From Actinomycetes bacterium (GTDB lineage: Bacteria > Actinomycetota > Acidimicrobiia > Acidimicrobiales > RAAP-2): DNA of 5,380 bases. The DNA is taken from the NCBI GenBank assembly GCA_021802025.1, contig JAKABC010000119.1:1-5380 (forward strand). The letters run 5' to 3'. Position 1 is the stretch's first letter, and every line of letters starts with the position of its first letter. The notes beneath the pieces are model-generated. The model saw nothing but the letters and a program-made list of their open reading frames with translations. It had not been told where the DNA came from and made no database searches. A program made the translations under genes and the position numbers. Positions 5,229-5,380 of this stretch are shown one piece after another.

Positions 5229-5380
5229 GCGGTCGCCCGCTCAGGGTCGCCCTCGACCTGGACGGGTCGCTCGAGTCGATGGGCGACTCGATGACCGATC
5301 TCGCCGACGCCCTCGAGGCGACCGGCGAGGTGGAGCTCGTGCGCTGGCGCTCGGGCTCGGCCCCCGCCGGACCCGGCGAG
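5225..5380 (+). CDS. Probable glycosyltransferase, N-terminal fragment (runs off right edge)
   Basis: Only 52 residues are in the window, opening at a GTG that overlaps the hydrolase stop in GTGA. The start RPLRVALDLDGSLESMGDSM (4-23), followed by a helix (TDLADALEATG) and a strand (EVELVRW), is the beta-alpha-beta beginning typical of GT4-type glycosyltransferases. There, a first strand RVALD is followed by a Gly-containing loop, a helix with L..AL, and VELV. The DLDGSL string also resembles the first motif of HAD phosphatases (DxDGT), so that is the main alternative. The rest of the gene would settle it. Open frame, codon bias and the 4-bp overlap support a real gene; the assignment is tentative. 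Confidence 0.6.
   Translation, partial: MSGRPLRVALDLDGSLESMGDSMTDLADALEATGEVELVRWRSGSAPAGPGE

Noticed and set aside
5225..5380. HAD-type phosphatase as first choice for the right-edge gene
   Set aside because: DLDGSL is close to the HAD motif, but the following helix and VELV strand fit a glycosyltransferase start better; kept as the alternative.

Overview
The window is a compact, very GC-rich stretch of bacterial chromosome with seven protein genes (two cut by the window edges) and one tRNA. High GC, frequent GTP-type GTG starts, starts placed 6-7 bases after -10 boxes (leaderless mRNAs), coenzyme F420 genes and a Thr-rich secreted tail all point to an actinobacterium. A deep lineage such as Acidimicrobiia is my best guess, from general resemblance only. 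There is no sign of a mobile element, phage, CRISPR array or plasmid.

Layout: (1) 1-729, minus: the N-terminal 243 residues of a secreted coiled-coil protein of the cell-wall hydrolase type, running off the left edge. (2) 730-828: a divergent promoter region with a perfect 12-bp palindrome midway between two -10 boxes. (3) 829-902, plus: a tRNA with anticodon UAA but a short, five-base variable loop, which is unusual for a leucine tRNA. (4) 944-2775, plus: a membrane-anchored protein with a Thr/Ser/Pro-rich tail, overlapping by one base a nucleotidyltransferase that probably makes GDP-mannose. (5) 2772-4390, minus: the F420 genes fbiA (cofD) and cofE, overlapping by 4 bp. cofE is convergent with the nucleotidyltransferase gene, and the two share the palindrome CTAG as their stop codons. 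(6) 4391-4427: a 37-bp divergent promoter region. (7) 4428-5380, plus: a small cytoplasmic serine hydrolase of the beta-lactamase/DD-peptidase fold, overlapping by 4 bp the start of a gene that is probably a glycosyltransferase, running off the right edge.

How the genes work together: fbiA and cofE carry out consecutive steps of F420 synthesis (building the phospholactyl/phosphoenolpyruvyl linkage on Fo, then adding glutamate). cofE is a single-domain ligase here, without the C-terminal flavin domain of mycobacterial FbiB. The sugar-nucleotide enzyme would feed glycan or glycoprotein synthesis. The fbiA-fbiB pair convergent with a GDP-mannose pyrophosphorylase gene is also the arrangement I recall around Rv3261-Rv3264c in Mycobacterium tuberculosis, so this looks like an old actinobacterial neighbourhood rather than a recent acquisition. 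I found no clearly new system. The points most worth following up are the short-variable-loop UAA tRNA, the uniform leaderless promoter layout, the symmetric palindrome, and the Thr-rich membrane protein coupled to GDP-mannose synthesis.
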